Below are positions 1 through 5,690 of a stretch of 7,999 bases of DNA, in pieces. A program made the position numbers and the translations under genes. Origin of the DNA: Promethearchaeia archaeon (GTDB lineage Archaea; Asgardarchaeota; Lokiarchaeia; Sigyniarchaeales; SOKP01); contig JAHQWS010000086.1 of assembly GCA_029856295.1 (NCBI GenBank), positions 1 through 7,999 of the forward strand. Direction: 5' to 3'. Under the pieces are notes generated by a model. It saw nothing but the letters and a program-made list of their open reading frames with translations, did no database searches and had not been told where the DNA came from. Positions within the stretch are counted from its first letter, which is position 1. The number at the start of each line of letters is the position of its first letter.

Positions 1-8
1 CTATAATA

Positions 9-77
9 ATACCCTCTATCGATATAAAAAATTAAATATAACGAAAATCTATATTACTCATGTAAATAGAGAGGTAT
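9..77. repeat. Inverted repeat flanking a promoter
   Basis: The left arm at 9-19 (ATACCCTCTAT) pairs with the right arm at 66-77 (ATAGAGAGGTAT): 11 base pairs with one bulged A at 72. The arms bracket an AT-rich segment holding a TATA-like element. It could be an operator pair, or the end of an upstream transcript. The repeat itself is directly visible; its role is inferred. Confidence 0.45.
21..33 (+). promoter_or_regulatory. Putative TATA box of the membrane-protein gene
   Basis: The sequence GATATAAAAAATT resembles an archaeal TATA box. It would place transcription start near 50, giving a leader of about 50 nt before the TTG at 99. The local AT-richness makes chance matches common, so this is tentative. 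Confidence 0.3.
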
Positions 78-98
78 GATATTTTTTACATTGAGGGA

Positions 99-959
99 TT
101 GATAATATCCACTTTGTACATGGTTTGGGACATATTCTATGGCGTTTTATCATTCAACATAGCTTTTTTAATTTTCTTTTGGGTAATTAATTTTCTTTCT
201 GGTTTTGGACTAATTTTAAATATAGCAATTGGTTTTCTAATTCTCTTTAATATGATCAAAGATAAAATTAGCAAAAGAAGCACTTATTTTCTCATTGGAA
301 CCCAAATTGGTATTTCAATAGCATTAATAATTTATGCTATTTATAGATTATTTTCAAGCTATAGCGGTAGAGCTGGATTATCCATGATTGGAATATGGGG
401 GGATACTTATGTCTGGATTGATAATATTATTTTCATTTATGGCATTGCGTCTCTTATAATCAATTTATATGTTGTTCCTGTTATTAAAGACAGATTTGAA
501 AGTGCTGTGAATCAAGGAAGACTTTTAAGATGGAAAAAAGGTGCTAAAGGTGTTGGCAGAGGTATTAAAAAAAAATATTTTAGCATAAGATCTAAATATG
601 CTAAAGCCCAACTTCAAGATCAAATGACTGGAAAAGAAGTTTTAAATTTATGGCAAAATAAATTCGCTGTTTCTTTGTTAATACCCTCAGCAATCGCAGC
701 ATTCGTGTTTACTCCAATAGCTTTCATTCTCACGATTTACTGGCTAAAAATATTCATTTTAGAAGATACTGAAATAAAACTATACGAGAATATTGCTTTA
801 CTCGCTTCAATGATCTTTATAGGCTTATTAGCGATATTTAGTCGTTTTATAGACGTTGAATTTTATAAAGAGATCCTAGATTTAATTTGGACGGTAAATA
901 TTTTCTACCTAATTGGAATTATTCTCGCATCTATAATATTCATTAAAGCAATAATTTGA
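99..959 (+). CDS. Polytopic membrane protein of unknown function
   Basis: I do not recognise this 286-residue protein. It shows about seven hydrophobic segments, at residues 11-31, 32-53, 62-84, 106-129, 189-221, 231-250 and 262-283. A long cytoplasm-like loop at 130-188 carries about 15 Lys/Arg, including a GVGRGIKKK stretch, and the short loop at 51-61 is also basic, so the positive-inside rule predicts N-in, C-out. No catalytic or transport motif is visible. The start is uncertain: TTG at 99 opens the frame after a TAA at 63, but the purine-rich GAGGGA at 93-98 abuts it. ATG at 120 is 21 nt from that element, and an ATA at 105 has better spacing. The gene stands alone and converges on the ABC operon. 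The basic loop could bind nucleic acid, acidic lipid or a partner protein; this is speculation. Confidence 0.75.
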   Translation: MIISTLYMVWDIFYGVLSFNIAFLIFFWVINFLSGFGLILNIAIGFLILFNMIKDKISKRSTYFLIGTQIGISIALIIYAIYRLFSSYSGRAGLSMIGIWGDTYVWIDNIIFIYGIASLIINLYVVPVIKDRFESAVNQGRLLRWKKGAKGVGRGIKKKYFSIRSKYAKAQLQDQMTGKEVLNLWQNKFAVSLLIPSAIAAFVFTPIAFILTIYWLKIFILEDTEIKLYENIALLASMIFIGLLAIFSRFIDVEFYKEILDLIWTVNIFYLIGIILASIIFIKAII

Positions 960-1028
960 TTTTTTAATGAAATCTTTATTAATAGTTTGTATTATTTGCT
1001 TGAAAGTTAGTAATAGATTTCATTTTTT
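960..1028 (+). terminator. Long 3' hairpin with T-runs
   Basis: A T6 run (960-965) follows the stop codon directly. Then 966-975 (AATGAAATCT) pairs perfectly with 1015-1024 (AGATTTCATT). After a bulged T at 1014 the stem continues for eight more pairs, 976-983 with 1006-1013, two of them G-U. The loop is 984-1005, and T6 at 1023-1028 follows. On the + strand this resembles a hairpin-plus-U terminator or a protective 3' UTR structure. Confidence 0.5.
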
Positions 1029-1066
1029 AGCGATTTAAACTGAGAAGGTAATTCAAAAAGAAAATT

Positions 1067-1075
1067 AAAAAAAAA
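1067..1075 (-). terminator. Oligo-T terminator of the ABC operon
   Basis: Nine consecutive A on the + strand read as T9 on the transcribed minus strand, 13 nt past the permease stop codon. Archaeal RNA polymerase terminates at such U-rich tracts without needing a hairpin. Confidence 0.55.
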
Positions 1076-1088
1076 TTGAAGAAGTTTA

Positions 1089-2603
1089 TTAAAGGGTTTT
1101 ATTTAATTTAATAATACCTAAAAATATCATCAAACAGGCGAATCCAGCTAAAATACTAATTGGTATAATTAATCCTATAATATTTTCTCCGCGAAGAAAG
1201 AGATCTCTCATAGCGTTATTAGCATAAGTTAATGGTATGAAGGATGAAACAACTCTTAATGGACCCGGCAATGTTTCTACTGGAGCCCAGACACCTGATA
1301 ATAGCATAAATGGTAATATGACTAATGGTATAAATTGAATGATTTGAAACTCCGTTTTTGCTAAAGTAGAAAGGAAAATTCCAAGTCCAAGGGCAGATAA
1401 TAAGAGCAAATATATTATCAAATATGCTTGTAAGAGAATTAATATTGAGAATTCTATTTGAGCATTAAATATAAGCATGGCTACAATAATGGTCATTGTT
1501 GATTGAATTACTGATAAAAAGCTAAAGGAGAGGATATAACCGATAATTACTTCTGAGCGCTTAAGTGGGGATGTCAAAATCCTCTCCATGGTTCCCTCTT
1601 TTCTTTCTCTAATAAAAGCTAACATTGTCAATATAAATCCAAAAAAGAACGCAATAAACCCTATGATTGCTGGTGTAAAATATGTTATTGATTCTACCGG
1701 CTCGTCTGTTTCATCAATATTATTATAATAATACTCGTCAATTTCAAATGCAGATTTATCGAATGTATCTTCAAAAGCGTCTGATAATGCGGAGCTCAAT
1801 GCTCCCATAATTGCACCACAAGCTTGGGGCTCTGCCCCATCTAATCTAACTTTAACCTTAATTTCTTTATTTATTAGTGCGTTATAAGTAAAATCATCTG
1901 GAAAAATTATAATTCCTCTCACATCACCTTTCCTAACATCATCCTCATATTTTTTGACGGATTTAACTTCAATGATATCAACGGTCTCATCATCTTCTAA
2001 AATGTCACATACTTCATCCGATAATTTACCATGTAATACAGACCATCCAACATCAGGATTAATTAGAGATACATTAATCAAATCTGGAAGCGGAGCGAGA
2101 TTTCCTTGATATATATAGTTTATAATAACATTCACTTGTAAATCACCGAAATAGTTTTTCATGACTTCCGATAGACTAGCTTGAAAAGTTCCTACTATAT
2201 AACTTGATGTATTGGGATTTAAATTGCTCACATAAAGTTCCACATCACTTCCCTTACCAAGTAAAGTCTCTTCTGTGAATCTTTCTGGAAAAATAAGAGC
2301 TGCTTGAGTATAATTATTATCTACTGCGATTTTAGCTAATATCGCATCGGATTCACTTGTGTTAAATTGAATTTTCTGATTTTCTTCCATTTTGTCAACG
2401 ATTTTATTAGAGAAGATATCTGTAAAATTATCATCATCAATAACAATGTATACTTCTAGATGAGTTAAATCTCCACCAAACACAGAACCAAATAAGGCAG
2501 TAATGATTATTGGCGCAATAACAGATAAAGCTATCATTCTCGGATCTCTCTTTATTTGATTGAGATTCTTTATAGTTATTGCTCTAATATTAGAAAGCTT
2601 TAT
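1089..2603 (-). CDS. ABC-2 type transporter permease, start at AUA
   Basis: Membrane subunit of an ABC-2 exporter partnered with the ATPase just upstream. Numbered from 2603 (504 residues), it has one N-terminal membrane segment (about 24-43), an extracellular domain of some 250 residues, then five segments near 307-328, 352-377, 385-413, 420-441 and 472-496. The cytoplasmic RERKEGTMERILTSPLKRSE stretch after the second segment is the conserved ABC-2 coupling region, and LSGVWAP near 435 is also typical. The first ATG is at 2537, but starting there loses a conserved-looking leader ending IKRDPR just before the first membrane helix. No ATG, GTG or TTG lies between the in-frame TAG upstream and 2537; an ATA at 2603 sits 9 nt behind AAGGAGGT and overlaps the ATPase stop by 4 nt. 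The ectodomain appears duplicated. Substrate unknown. Confidence 0.88.
   Translation of the reverse strand: MKLSNIRAITIKNLNQIKRDPRMIALSVIAPIIITALFGSVFGGDLTHLEVYIVIDDDNFTDIFSNKIVDKMEENQKIQFNTSESDAILAKIAVDNNYTQAALIFPERFTEETLLGKGSDVELYVSNLNPNTSSYIVGTFQASLSEVMKNYFGDLQVNVIINYIYQGNLAPLPDLINVSLINPDVGWSVLHGKLSDEVCDILEDDETVDIIEVKSVKKYEDDVRKGDVRGIIIFPDDFTYNALINKEIKVKVRLDGAEPQACGAIMGALSSALSDAFEDTFDKSAFEIDEYYYNNIDETDEPVESITYFTPAIIGFIAFFFGFILTMLAFIRERKEGTMERILTSPLKRSEVIIGYILSFSFLSVIQSTMTIIVAMLIFNAQIEFSILILLQAYLIIYLLLLSALGLGIFLSTLAKTEFQIIQFIPLVILPFMLLSGVWAPVETLPGPLRVVSSFIPLTYANNAMRDLFLRGENIIGLIIPISILAGFACLMIFLGIIKLNKTL
1773..2459 (-). repeat. Duplicated ectodomain units in the permease
   Basis: Two roughly 95-residue units occur in the extracellular domain, encoded at about 2160-2459 and 1773-2060. 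Unit 1 contains AALIFPERFTEETL, then DVELYVSNLNPNTSSYIVG and a helix ASLSEVM. Unit 2 contains GIIIFPDDFTYNAL, then IKVKVRLDGAEPQACGAIMG and a helix SALSDAF. Order and spacing agree. Homology of the units is inferred by eye. Confidence 0.6.
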
Positions 2604-3556
2604 TTTGACATAACCTCCTTGCTATTTTCATTTGAAAAAAAGATAAACGTGTCCTCCAAACTTGGCTCTACAGTTAGAATAGAGGTTATCTTATTGTACT
2701 TCCTCACTAAAGAAAGGATTCCATCTATGATTGCATCATCATTGTAAAGAACTTCAAGCCTAAAATTATGAAATATTGTTTTCAAGCTATATTCTTCTTG
2801 AATACTCTTTGCGCTCTTTTGTGTGGTTTCTTCCTTAGTTTCGATGATTAACTTACGGTTACCAGGAACACGTTTCTTTAAATCATGAAATGTTCCCTCA
2901 GCGATTAGTTTACCTGATCTCATAAATCCAATCATTTTACTTTTTTCGGCCTCGTCCATGATATGCGTGGTGGTAATAATTGTTACCCCATTATCGTTCA
3001 AATCATTAAAATAATTCCAGAAATTTAAGCGTAAATTAGGATCAATGCCCACTGTTGGTTCATCTAATATCAAAAGCATCGGCTCATGAATAAGGGTGCA
3101 AGCTAAGGATAAACGCCTTTTCATTCCACCTGATAAATTATCTACTCGTGTATTTTTCCATTTTCTTAATAGAAAAAGGTCCAAAATTTTATTCACTGAT
3201 TTATTTCGGATTTGTCTATTGTTTATTCCAAAAATTTTTCCAAAAAAATGTAATGATTCTTTCACAGATAAATCAGGATAAAGTGAGATAGCTTGTGGCA
3301 TATAACCTATTTTTGAAATGATTTTATCTCTTTCATGGGGCATTTCATAGCCTAATACATTGATATCTCCTTCACATTTAAGTAATCCTAAAATGCATCG
3401 AATAAATGTAGTTTTTCCCGTTCCATTTGGACCTAAAAGGCAATAATTCTCGCCATTATCTAGTTTAAAATCCACTCCTCTAAGTGCTTTAACAGTTGAC
3501 TTTCCTCTTCCATATGTCATACTAAGATTTTTAGTTTCAATGGCCAATTCAGACAT
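2600..3556 (-). CDS. ABC-2 transporter ATP-binding subunit
   Basis: A 318-residue cytoplasmic ATPase that should drive the adjacent permease. All nucleotide-binding motifs are present in order: Walker A GPNGTGKTT (42-50), Q-loop Gln88 in YMPQ, signature LSGGM (141-145), Walker B LLILDEP (161-167), D-loop GID (170-172) and switch His198 in TTTH. After the ABC core, residues 231-307 form the C-terminal extension common in ABC-2 exporter ATPases of the drug-resistance and NatA type, ending with the characteristic PSLEDTF (298-304). The start ATG lies at a divergent promoter gap and has no Shine-Dalgarno (TTATAAAAAAACT precedes it), so the message may be leaderless or have a very short leader. 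Its final codons (Lys-Glu-Val) supply the ribosome binding site of the permease. It belongs to the export branch, but the substrate cannot be told. Confidence 0.93.
   Translation of the reverse strand: MSELAIETKNLSMTYGRGKSTVKALRGVDFKLDNGENYCLLGPNGTGKTTFIRCILGLLKCEGDINVLGYEMPHERDKIISKIGYMPQAISLYPDLSVKESLHFFGKIFGINNRQIRNKSVNKILDLFLLRKWKNTRVDNLSGGMKRRLSLACTLIHEPMLLILDEPTVGIDPNLRLNFWNYFNDLNDNGVTIITTTHIMDEAEKSKMIGFMRSGKLIAEGTFHDLKKRVPGNRKLIIETKEETTQKSAKSIQEEYSLKTIFHNFRLEVLYNDDAIIDGILSLVRKYNKITSILTVEPSLEDTFIFFSNENSKEVMSK
2613..2620 (-). promoter_or_regulatory. Strong Shine-Dalgarno for the permease
   Basis: On the minus strand AAGGAGGT is a near-ideal anti-16S match. It lies inside the last codons of the ATPase gene, 9 nt before ATA (2603-2601). 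It is 75 nt from the first in-frame ATG at 2537, far too distant to serve that codon, so it decides the start in favour of the AUA. Confidence 0.75.
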
Positions 3557-3620
3557 AGTTTTTTTATAATTTAAATTGAAATTTATGAAAAATATGGACG
3601 AAAGCAGAATAAATAGTTTG

Positions 3621-3655
3621 TTGTTAATTATTGTTAATAATAATTTTATTAACCA
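3621..3655. repeat. Direct and inverted TTGTTAAT repeats
   Basis: TTGTTAATTA (3621-3630) is followed at once by TTGTTAATAA (3631-3640). The core GTTAATAA (3633-3640) is then repeated inverted as TTATTAAC (3646-3653) after 5 nt. Three copies of one motif, one reversed, suggest a regulator binding cluster upstream of the ABC operon. Confidence 0.4.
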
Positions 3656-3676
3656 AAGAAATTTCCAGTAAAGATA

Positions 3677-3692
3677 TTTAATTTAAATTAAA
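3677..3692. repeat. 16-bp perfect AT palindrome
   Basis: TTTAATTTAAATTAAA is self-complementary over 16 bp, centred between 3684 and 3685. In sequence this AT-rich such a palindrome is only mildly surprising. It lies about midway in the divergent gap. Confidence 0.3.
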
Positions 3693-3701
3693 ATCCGAGA
3701 T

Positions 3702-3720
3702 TTATATCATAGTTATATCA
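3702..3720. repeat. Two TTATATCA direct repeats, 11-bp period
   Basis: TTATATCA occurs at 3702-3709 and again at 3713-3720, separated by TAG. The 11-bp period puts both copies on the same DNA face, as cooperative regulator sites often are. It lies about 80 bp upstream of the methyltransferase start. Confidence 0.35.
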
Positions 3721-3801
3721 ACTAAACAAAAAAATATATTATTAAAAAAAACACTATTTAATTTATTCATAAAACTAAAAGTATAAGAGATCTTCAAACT
3801 T

Positions 3802-4863
3802 ATGATAAAAAATTTCCCCCAATTTGACGATGTGGGAGGCTTTCCTTTAGCAGAAAATATAGAGAAGGAAAAATTTGAGCAGTTTTATTGGACTTCGTAT
3901 AAAGCGCTTGTTAGTAATAATAAAGAATATCTCTTAGAGCATAGTGGAATTAAGCAATATTTCTTGAATCCGATTAGCCAAGCAATTGAATTTAAACTAA
4001 AATCCGGGCTAGATATTATTAATTATCCCCAACTGATGGATATGATCGTTCAATTCTTAAAACCTATAGCCGATTATGAAACGGAACCGGATTTAATAGA
4101 CCCTAAAAAAGCTTATATCCCTGAGATGTTTGTTATAGATGAGTTTGCAAAAGCGTATTATAATGAGACGGGGAAAACTCTTAAAGTTAAAATTTGTATA
4201 ACAGGTCCAATAGAACTTTATATTAAAAAACACGATTTCACAATTTATCAGGATTTAGCCTTAAATTTTGCGAAATCTGTTAATTCATTTATAAAAAATT
4301 CCATAATTAATAATAAGTATGTAGAGACCTTAATAGTTTCTATTGATGAGCCCTCCTTTGGCTACGTTGACTTATTTAATGTGAATAATGATGATCTCAT
4401 AAAAATATTTGATAAATCCCTCGAAGGAATTGACACTATAAACCAAATTCACCTTCATTCCTTAAAACAAGCAAATGTGCCTTTACAGACAGAAAATATT
4501 CATGTGTTAACCTGCGAATATGCGTCCGATCCAACTAATAAAATTCCAAAGAAAGAATTAGATCAGCATGATAAATTCATCCGTGTAGGTATAACTAGAA
4601 CAAATATAGATAATATAATCGCAGAAAAAATTGATGCAGGAAAAACATGGGATGAAATTAAATCTTATGAAGGTATGCTGAGCTTGATTGATTCCAAAGA
4701 GAGAATCAGAAAAAATTTTCTGGAAGCCATAAAATTATATGATGATCGATTAAAATATGTGGGCCCTGATTGCAGCCTACAAGGATGGCAAATCCCAGAA
4801 GTTGCTTATGAATTGTTACATCGAACATCTGAGGTTATTGAAGAAGTAAGAAAAGCCTTATGA
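3802..4863 (+). CDS. MetE-family cobalamin-independent methionine synthase-like methyltransferase (short archaeal form)
   Basis: A 353-residue protein matching only the catalytic half of MetE (COG0620), like the short archaeal Mes-type methionine synthases. Visible family landmarks are DVGGFPL (10-16, counterpart of the GSFP substrate loop), CITGPIEL (132-139), DEPSFG (182-187, the homocysteine-binding Asp region), HLH (217-219), CEYAS (238-242) and GPDCSL (321-326). In MetE the zinc is held by His and Cys of HxC, a Glu and a downstream Cys. Here His217, Glu239 and Cys324 align with three ligands, but the Cys of HxC is His219. Expected role: methyl transfer to homocysteine or another thiol in the cytoplasm; short archaeal forms take methyl from corrinoid or other donors rather than the polyglutamyl folate of MetE. 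A related thiol methyltransferase is an alternative. It is a lone gene with no Shine-Dalgarno. Confidence 0.8.
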   Translation: MIKNFPQFDDVGGFPLAENIEKEKFEQFYWTSYKALVSNNKEYLLEHSGIKQYFLNPISQAIEFKLKSGLDIINYPQLMDMIVQFLKPIADYETEPDLIDPKKAYIPEMFVIDEFAKAYYNETGKTLKVKICITGPIELYIKKHDFTIYQDLALNFAKSVNSFIKNSIINNKYVETLIVSIDEPSFGYVDLFNVNNDDLIKIFDKSLEGIDTINQIHLHSLKQANVPLQTENIHVLTCEYASDPTNKIPKKELDQHDKFIRVGITRTNIDNIIAEKIDAGKTWDEIKSYEGMLSLIDSKERIRKNFLEAIKLYDDRLKYVGPDCSLQGWQIPEVAYELLHRTSEVIEEVRKAL

Positions 4864-4891
4864 ATTTAGATAGGCATTTAATTTCCGTTTT

Positions 4892-4926
4892 TAAATTCTA
4901 CTTATATCCTTGAATTTACTTTTTTT
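4892..4926 (+). terminator. Weak hairpin plus T7 terminator
   Basis: TAAATTC (4892-4898) pairs with GAATTTA (4912-4918) over a 13-nt loop, followed by one C and then T7 at 4920-4926. It lies shortly after the methyltransferase stop and before the hsp20 promoter, so it should separate the two transcripts. The GAATTTA at 4862-4868 could pair with the same left arm instead. Confidence 0.5.
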
Positions 4927-4939
4927 CATTAACGATAAG

Positions 4940-4948
4940 TTTTTATAA
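4940..4948 (+). promoter_or_regulatory. Putative TATA box of hsp20
   Basis: TTTTTATAA is preceded by purine-rich CGATAAG, which would serve as a BRE. Transcription would then begin near 4970, giving a roughly 50-nt leader containing the inverted repeat at 4977-4999. If the mRNA is instead leaderless from 5020, the box would be near 4992-5002 (TTTACAATATA), overlapping the right arm of that repeat. Confidence 0.45.
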
Positions 4949-4976
4949 CTGAATTCACATATTTTTATTGTGAAGA

Positions 4977-4999
4977 ATTGTAAACTCTTGCTTTACAAT
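4977..4999. promoter_or_regulatory. Candidate heat-shock operator
   Basis: ATTGTAAA (4977-4984), seven spacer bases, then TTTACAAT (4992-4999) form a perfect 8-bp-arm inverted repeat ending 20 bp before the hsp20 ATG. Half-site centres are 15 bp apart, suitable for a dimeric winged-helix regulator. By position it would block either initiation or TATA recognition. The repeat is directly seen; the regulator is not in this window. Confidence 0.6.
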
Positions 5000-5019
5000 A
5001 TATGAGTTGACAACAAAAA

Positions 5020-5628
5020 ATGCCAGACGATTTTGATGATTATGATGATATTATTGACCACCTAAAGAAATTCTTTAATTTTGATTCACCTTTATCTGAT
5101 ATGGATTTTTTCATTTTTCCAGAAATGAATAAGCAATTAGATCCAACAAAAAAAAGATCAAAAGGATATAAAATTTCATATCACTTTGAGACGGGAATGG
5201 ATGAGCCAGAAATAAAGATTGAAGGTGATATTGATGAGAAAGAGCTTAATCAATATTTAAAAGGGTATGATTTTGGAAAGGATCCAAGATTCAAGATGTT
5301 AAAACAATCAACTCGCAAGGAATTAATTGATGCTACAGAAATATCTTTAAAACCAACTGAGCAACATGAAGAATCACATATCACTGAACCTTTTACTGAA
5401 GTAAATGATTGTAATGATTTTACTCAAATTATAATTGAAGTTCCTGGAATAGAAAAGGAAGATATCAAATTAGATTTAAATGATGAGAGAAATAAACTTA
5501 TAATATCAGCTGAGAATCAAATTCGCAAGTACTTTAAAGAAATTTATTTACCGTTTAAGACCTCTTTAACAAATTATAAATTAGAAGTGAATAATGGAAT
5601 TGCCACTTTAAAAATATGGCGGTCTTAA
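5020..5628 (+). CDS. Hsp20/alpha-crystallin small heat-shock protein
   Basis: A 202-residue ATP-independent holdase of the small heat-shock family. The alpha-crystallin beta-sandwich spans about 124-200: PFTEVND at the start, EVPGIEKEDIKL (140-151), the LIISAEN strand (160-166), RKYFKEIYLP (169-178) and a terminal NNGIATLKI (191-199) matching the usual A-x-x-x-N-G-V-L signature. The N-terminal 110 residues are long and acidic (MPDDFDDYDD), with an amphipathic DDIIDHLKKFF, an aromatic FFIFPEM (30-36), and a GYKISYHFETG...PEIKIEGDID segment (49-72) that resembles N-terminal regions of some archaeal Hsp20 proteins. The protein ends directly after the last strand, so the C-terminal I-x-I oligomerisation tail is absent. 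No Shine-Dalgarno precedes the ATG. It lies 70 bp upstream of cdc48, probably in the same heat-shock unit. Confidence 0.88.
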   Translation: MPDDFDDYDDIIDHLKKFFNFDSPLSDMDFFIFPEMNKQLDPTKKRSKGYKISYHFETGMDEPEIKIEGDIDEKELNQYLKGYDFGKDPRFKMLKQSTRKELIDATEISLKPTEQHEESHITEPFTEVNDCNDFTQIIIEVPGIEKEDIKLDLNDERNKLIISAENQIRKYFKEIYLPFKTSLTNYKLEVNNGIATLKIWRS

Positions 5629-5632
5629 GTAA

Positions 5633-5653
5633 ATTCTAATTAATCATTCTAAT
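5633..5653. repeat. ATTCTAAT direct repeat before cdc48
   Basis: ATTCTAAT occurs at 5633-5640 and 5646-5653 with a 13-bp period. It sits just ahead of a TATA-like TTTAAAAATA (5655-5664), so cdc48 may have its own promoter as well as read-through from hsp20. Both the repeat function and the internal promoter are tentative. Confidence 0.3.
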
Positions 5654-5684
5654 ATTTAAAAATAATTAAAATTATAAGTGTAAT

Positions 5685-5690
5685 GTGAGG
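5685..5690 (+). promoter_or_regulatory. Shine-Dalgarno of cdc48
   Basis: GTGAGG is followed by eight A and then the ATG at 5699, a good spacing. It supports this ATG over the second Met codon at 5708. A leadered cdc48 contrasts with the SD-less hsp20 just upstream. Confidence 0.65.

Larger units (their letters stand above)
3557..3801. other. Divergent AT-rich promoter gap
   Basis: This 245-bp gap separates the ABC operon from the methyltransferase gene and must hold promoters for both. Many TATA-like stretches exist (for example TTTAATTTATT at 3757-3767 on the + strand), so no single box can be chosen. Neither flanking gene has a clear Shine-Dalgarno. Three short repeat structures are listed separately. 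I see no convincing small ORF or structured RNA. Confidence 0.5.

Noticed and set aside
76..102. Mini-ORF from ATG at 76
   Set aside because: Eight codons to TGA at 100-102, overlapping the TTG start region. It could be a leader peptide but nothing supports this beyond the ATG.
1089..2537. Permease starting at the ATG at 2537
   Set aside because: It has no nearby Shine-Dalgarno, cuts off the RDPR leader before the first membrane helix and leaves a 62-nt gap in a tightly coupled operon; the AUA at 2603 fits better.
2556..2747. 63-codon + strand open frame
   Set aside because: It lies wholly opposite the ATPase 3' end and permease start, has low-complexity content and no family resemblance; it is a shadow frame.
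3096..3281. 61-codon + strand open frame
   Set aside because: It is antisense to the ATPase region containing the signature and Q-loop motifs; a shadow of a well-conserved gene.
3557..3801. Riboswitch or CRISPR leader in the divergent gap
   Set aside because: The repeats are short, irregular and AT-only, no spacer-repeat periodicity occurs, and no recognisable riboswitch core is present.
4861..4898. Alternative hairpin GAATTTA/TAAATTC directly at the methyltransferase stop
   Set aside because: It competes with the better-placed pairing that leads straight into T7 at 4920-4926, so it was not listed as a separate terminator.
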